64,000 nucleotides of DNA. Source: Mucilaginibacter sp. SJ (GTDB lineage: Bacteria > Bacteroidota > Bacteroidia > Sphingobacteriales > Sphingobacteriaceae). The stretch spans positions 2,790,001-2,854,000 of the forward strand of contig NZ_CP118631.1 in assembly GCF_028993635.1 (NCBI RefSeq), written 5' to 3'. This document shows positions 61,024 through 64,000 of this stretch, piece after piece; the stretch's first letter is position 1, and every line of letters begins with the position of its first letter. Under the pieces are notes generated by a model. That model ran no database searches, was not told the origin of the DNA, and worked only from the letters and a program-made list of their open reading frames with translations. The translations under genes and the position numbers were made by a program.

Positions 61024-61701
61024 TTAAAACGTAAAGGTAACTTTTAAACCCGGAATATAAGCATTATTAGCCCCCTGCGCGTAAACCGGCTGATTAATTA
61101 TACCCGGAGTTACTTTGAACGACAGGTTATTATCCACCGTGTATGAGTGGATGAACTTGGCATCGATATAAGCATCAATAGCCTGGATGCCCCATACGGC
61201 TAAAAAGCCAAGTATGCTCAAATCACGGTTACGCCTTGAATTTTCACGGGCATCGCTCAGGTTGGCGTCAGGCACGTCTTTATAAAGGTTATATTCTGTA
61301 TAATAAGGGTCGCCTGGATTAGGAGGAGTACCCTGGCGGTATCTTGATAATGTTAAATATTCCTTGTAATAATGCTGGTTATATATAATGGCCGAGGTTA
61401 GCAAACCTAAACCTCCGTAAATTAACGGCACTTTCCACCATCTGTGGTTATACACCTGACCCCAGCCCGGTATCATCAATGAATGCATTACTGCTTTATG
61501 CGGAATATGGGTACTGTCAGGATGATAGATCTTTTCTTTGGCTGGATCAATCTTTGGGGCAAATGAGCCTGACGGGGTTTTAACAGGATGCTTTACTTTC
61601 AGCGTATCACTTTTTTTATTCCCCGTACTATCAATTACCTGACCCTGCGCGGCAGAAATAAAAAAAGTAAATACACCTAAAAAAAACAGATATTTATACA
61701 T
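61024..61701 (-). CDS. DUF5683-domain exported membrane protein
   Basis: From the ATG at 61701 (upstream TTG at 61713 also in frame) the product is 225 aa. The N-terminus is a signal peptide (YLFFLGVFTFFISAAQGQ). The body contains HKAVMHSLMIPGWGQVYNHR and WWKVPLIYGGLGLLTSAIIY, characteristic of DUF5683 proteins commonly encoded next to parB in Bacteroidota. Function is unknown; a role in the envelope or cell cycle is inferred only from synteny. Confidence 0.82.
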   Translation of the reverse strand: MYKYLFFLGVFTFFISAAQGQVIDSTGNKKSDTLKVKHPVKTPSGSFAPKIDPAKEKIYHPDSTHIPHKAVMHSLMIPGWGQVYNHRWWKVPLIYGGLGLLTSAIIYNQHYYKEYLTLSRYRQGTPPNPGDPYYTEYNLYKDVPDANLSDARENSRRNRDLSILGFLAVWGIQAIDAYIDAKFIHSYTVDNNLSFKVTPGIINQPVYAQGANNAYIPGLKVTFTF

Positions 61702-61713
61702 TATAGCTAACAA

Positions 61714-62625
61714 TTACCAATCAAGCATTTCAAGGATGCGGCCAAGATCATCTTCCGAAAGGAAAGGAATCTCGATAACACCGCTTCCGCGGCTGCCAAC
61801 TTTTAGTTTTACCCTTGTACTAAATTTTGAAGCCAGATCATCCTGGATCTTCTGCAACTGATATGATACCGGCTCAGGCTGTTTGCCTTCTTTTTTTACC
61901 GGCGACTTTTGCATATCTCTTACCAGTCCTTCAACCTTACGAACGGATAAACCTTCCTTAATAATATGCTGATGTATAAATAATTGTTTGGCAGGATCGG
62001 TTAGCGTTAAAATAGCTTTGGCATGCCCCATTGAAAGCTCGCCATCACGAATAGAGGCCTGGATAACCGGCGGCAACCTTAACAGGCGCAGATAATTGGT
62101 AACTGTTGAGCGGTTTTTGCTCACCCTGTCGCCCAGTTCTTCCTGCTTCAGGTTACATTCCTCAATCATGCGCTGAAAACTCAGGGCAACCTCAATGGCA
62201 TTCAGGTTTTCGCGCTGAATGTTTTCGATAAGTGCCATCTCCAGCATTTGCTGATCATTGGCAGTGCGCACATAAGCCGGGATCTGGGTTAAACCGGCCA
62301 GCTTTGACGCGCGAAAACGACGCTCTCCTGATATCAGCTGATATTTATGCGCCCCAATTTTTCTGAGCGTTATCGGCTGAATTAAACCCTGCAGTTTGAT
62401 CGACTCTGAAAGCTCGGCCAGTGCCTGCTCATCAAAATCGGTACGGGGCTGAAAAGGGTTTACTTCAATTTCGGCCAGTTTTATTTCATTAACCGAACCA
62501 AGGTCATTTACTTCGGCAGGGCTTGCTGTTTCTCTACTTCTGTTTTGGTATGGCTGTACATTAGGCGTGTCGTTCAATAGCGCACTCAGTCCCTTTCCCA
62601 GGGCATTTCTCTTTTCACCACTCAT
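61714..62625 (-). CDS. parB: Chromosome-partitioning protein ParB
   Basis: A 303 aa ParB. The CTPase/ParB domain contains NPFQPRTDFDEQALAELSES and GLIQPITLRKIGAHKYQLIS with GERRFRAS, the GxxRxxA-type motif near residue 100. The helix-turn-helix follows (NRSTVTNYLRLLRLPPVIQ and GHAKAIL). The C-terminal dimerisation domain is present. ParB loads at parS sites near the origin. I found no obvious parS (TGTTTCACGTGAAACA-like) in the window. It overlaps no neighbour; 3 bp separate it from parA. Confidence 0.96.
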   Translation of the reverse strand: MSGEKRNALGKGLSALLNDTPNVQPYQNRSRETASPAEVNDLGSVNEIKLAEIEVNPFQPRTDFDEQALAELSESIKLQGLIQPITLRKIGAHKYQLISGERRFRASKLAGLTQIPAYVRTANDQQMLEMALIENIQRENLNAIEVALSFQRMIEECNLKQEELGDRVSKNRSTVTNYLRLLRLPPVIQASIRDGELSMGHAKAILTLTDPAKQLFIHQHIIKEGLSVRKVEGLVRDMQKSPVKKEGKQPEPVSYQLQKIQDDLASKFSTRVKLKVGSRGSGVIEIPFLSEDDLGRILEMLDW

Positions 62626-62628
62626 TTA

Positions 62629-63432
62629 CTATACTGTTGCTGTAGCTGTTGCTTGTTCACCCTTTACCAATCCGTTTTTTTCCAAAATTTCGCGGGCAAG
62701 GTTTAAATAATTTATTGCACCCTTACAGGTAGCGTCATGCATAATTACCGACACGCCAAAGCTTGGCGCCTCGCTTAAACGGGTATTGCGCTGTATAATG
62801 GTGTCAAAAACCATATCCTCAAAATGAGTTTTAACCTCGTCAACCACCTGGTTGCTCAGGCGTAAACGCACATCGTACATGGTTAACAGGATCCCCTCAA
62901 TCTCCAGTTGGGGGTTAAGTCGCGATTGAACAATTTTAATGGTATTCAACAATTTACCTAAGCCTTCCAATGCGAAATATTCACACTGTACCGGCACTAT
63001 TACCGAATCGGCCGCGGTTAAGGCATTAATGGTGATCAAACCCAATGAAGGTGAGCAATCAATAATAATAAAATCATATTCGTCGCGCACCTTGTCAAAT
63101 ACCTGTTTCATTTTATACTCACGGCCGCTTAAATTGATCATTTCAATTTCGGCACCTACCAGGTCAATGTGTGCAGGTAATAAATCAAGATTGGGAGTTT
63201 CAGTTTTCTGAATGGCCTCATGAGGGTCAACCTCATTGATGATACATTCATAGATACTGTTTTTTATATTGCGGGGATCGAAACCAATGCCCGAAGTTGA
63301 ATTAGCCTGCGGGTCGGCGTCAACCAACAAGGTTTTATAATCTAATACAGCTAAACTTGCAGCCAGATTTATAGATGATGTAGTTTTCCCTACGCCGCCT
63401 TTCTGGTTGGCTAAAGCAATAATTTTACTCAT
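62629..63432 (-). CDS. parA: Chromosome-partitioning ATPase ParA (Soj-type)
   Basis: A 267 aa ATPase with a deviant Walker A KGGVGKTTSSINLAASLAVL (from residue 11) and Walker B in DFIIIDCSPSLGLITINAL (around 122). It lacks an N-terminal DNA-binding domain, so it is the chromosomal type. Followed by parB and then a conserved row with DUF5683, dapB and lepB. It organises origin segregation with ParB. Confidence 0.96.
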   Translation of the reverse strand: MSKIIALANQKGGVGKTTSSINLAASLAVLDYKTLLVDADPQANSTSGIGFDPRNIKNSIYECIINEVDPHEAIQKTETPNLDLLPAHIDLVGAEIEMINLSGREYKMKQVFDKVRDEYDFIIIDCSPSLGLITINALTAADSVIVPVQCEYFALEGLGKLLNTIKIVQSRLNPQLEIEGILLTMYDVRLRLSNQVVDEVKTHFEDMVFDTIIQRNTRLSEAPSFGVSVIMHDATCKGAINYLNLAREILEKNGLVKGEQATATATV

Positions 63433-63731
63433 TCTATAGTTTAAAAAAATTTATAGTTCTGTGATTTATAACAACGTTAAATAGAAACAGAAATTTCTAC
63501 TTTCGTAAAGTTTTTATCCGGTGATAAAGATACGGAATTAAATAATGCAGAATTCCACAGCTTTTGCCTATTTACAAACAATATTGATCAAATTAGTGAA
63601 CTATCAGTGCGACAATTAATAAATATTATTACTTAATCATATTTATTACTAAAGCATTCATTAACAAAACATTACAAATTACTCAACAACGATATTACTA
63701 ATCAGATCAGTCAGCAATTTACCAATAATAA
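63433..63731. other. Divergent intergenic region parA/FMN reductase
   Basis: A 299-bp AT-rich gap (many TTAAT/AAATTA words) between divergently oriented parA and the FMN reductase gene. It must contain promoters for both. TATCTTTA-like sequence near 63529 on the minus strand is the best -7 candidate for parA but lacks a good -33 element. No DnaA-box cluster was seen. Confidence 0.35.
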
Positions 63732-64000
63732 ATGATAACCATAATATCGTCAACCAACAGACCGGGAAGCTCAACGCTCAAACTTGCTAAGGTTTATCAG
63801 CAAAAACTGCAGGAAAAGGGTGTTGAAGCGGGCATCTTATCACTTGCTCAGCTGCCCCCAAACGTTATTGAAACCGACCTCTACAACAAACGCAGCGCAG
63901 CATTTGAGCCTATCCAGCAAATAGTTACCAATACAGATAAATTCATATTCCTTATCCCAGAATATAACGGCAGCTTTCCGGGTGTGCTTAAGGTTTTCAT
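63732..64000 (+). CDS. NADPH-dependent FMN reductase (partial, runs off the window)
   Basis: The first 89 codons of a flavodoxin-fold reductase. The start MITIISSTNRPGSSTLKLAK carries the FMN-phosphate loop (SSTNRPGSST), and FLIPEYNGSFPGVLK contains the family PEYNGS flavin-binding motif. It would reduce FMN or quinones using NADPH. The C-terminus is missing, so length and substrate cannot be judged. Confidence 0.88.
   Translation, partial: MITIISSTNRPGSSTLKLAKVYQQKLQEKGVEAGILSLAQLPPNVIETDLYNKRSAAFEPIQQIVTNTDKFIFLIPEYNGSFPGVLKVF

Noticed and set aside
61714..63731. Chromosome origin next to parAB
   Set aside because: No DnaA-box cluster, dnaA, gidA or parS-like site is visible; parAB can be distant from oriC in Bacteroidota.
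1..64000. tRNA, rRNA or known riboswitch
   Set aside because: No cloverleaf with a GTTCRA-type arm, no rRNA core sequence and no recognisable riboswitch core was seen on reading; a covariance search would be decisive.

Overview
The window is chromosomal DNA of a Bacteroidota bacterium, most likely a Sphingobacteriaceae member of the Mucilaginibacter/Pedobacter type. The evidence is a SusC/SusD pair, promoters of the TTTG-N19-TAnnTTTG kind, no obvious Shine-Dalgarno sequences, many SPII lipoproteins, and families such as DUF4397, DUF5683 and DUF5690. Genus-level assignment is an inference from gene content. I saw no rRNA, tRNA or CRISPR array.

Layout. 1-10.8 kb: the S10/spc ribosomal protein operon on the minus strand, from rplC to secY and the start of map, with a consensus promoter just upstream of rplC; rpsJ is not in its usual place. 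10.9-24.5 kb: a mixed region with a broken vapC-like remnant, a fucosyltransferase-like gene, a TPR protein, an AHSA1 protein behind two palindromes, an NHL-repeat lipoprotein, a Tyr1-type prephenate dehydrogenase, a Nudix hydrolase, and a PspC/LiaF-like envelope pair. 24.6-30.2 kb: an SDR, an MlaE/MlaF ABC pair, an rRNA-type methyltransferase, a conserved lipoprotein and a Gfo/Idh/MocA oxidoreductase. 30.4-31.7 kb: an IS110-family element.

31.9-47.6 kb is the most coherent accessory system. On the minus strand lie a PhnZ-type diiron oxygenase, SusC, SusD, an alkaline-phosphatase-superfamily enzyme, a glycerophosphodiesterase and a calcineurin-like phosphoesterase. On the plus strand lie an XRE-cupin regulator, a PhnX-like HAD hydrolase, a DUF5690 multi-spanning membrane protein, an FAD oxidoreductase of the phosphonate-associated TIGR03364 type, and a phosphocholine-type phospholipase C. 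I read this as an outer-membrane-to-cytoplasm locus for organophosphorus compounds (aminophosphonates and phospholipid head groups). An identical 16-nt motif precedes both susC and phnX, which suggests one regulon.

47.7-54.3 kb: a MarR-GNAT fusion with an operator at its start codon, MsrA and MsrB as predicted lipoproteins facing an ECF sigma/anti-sigma pair, a DUF4397 lipoprotein and a SpsF-like cytidylyltransferase. 54.6-64 kb: an Ldh-family dehydrogenase, three tandem signal peptidase I genes, dapB, a DUF5683 gene, parB, parA and the start of an NADPH-dependent FMN reductase.

A pervasive oddity is the intergenic DNA. Many gaps carry short direct and inverted repeats built from a vocabulary specific to that gap, sometimes touching start codons and sometimes sitting inside the ribosomal operon.
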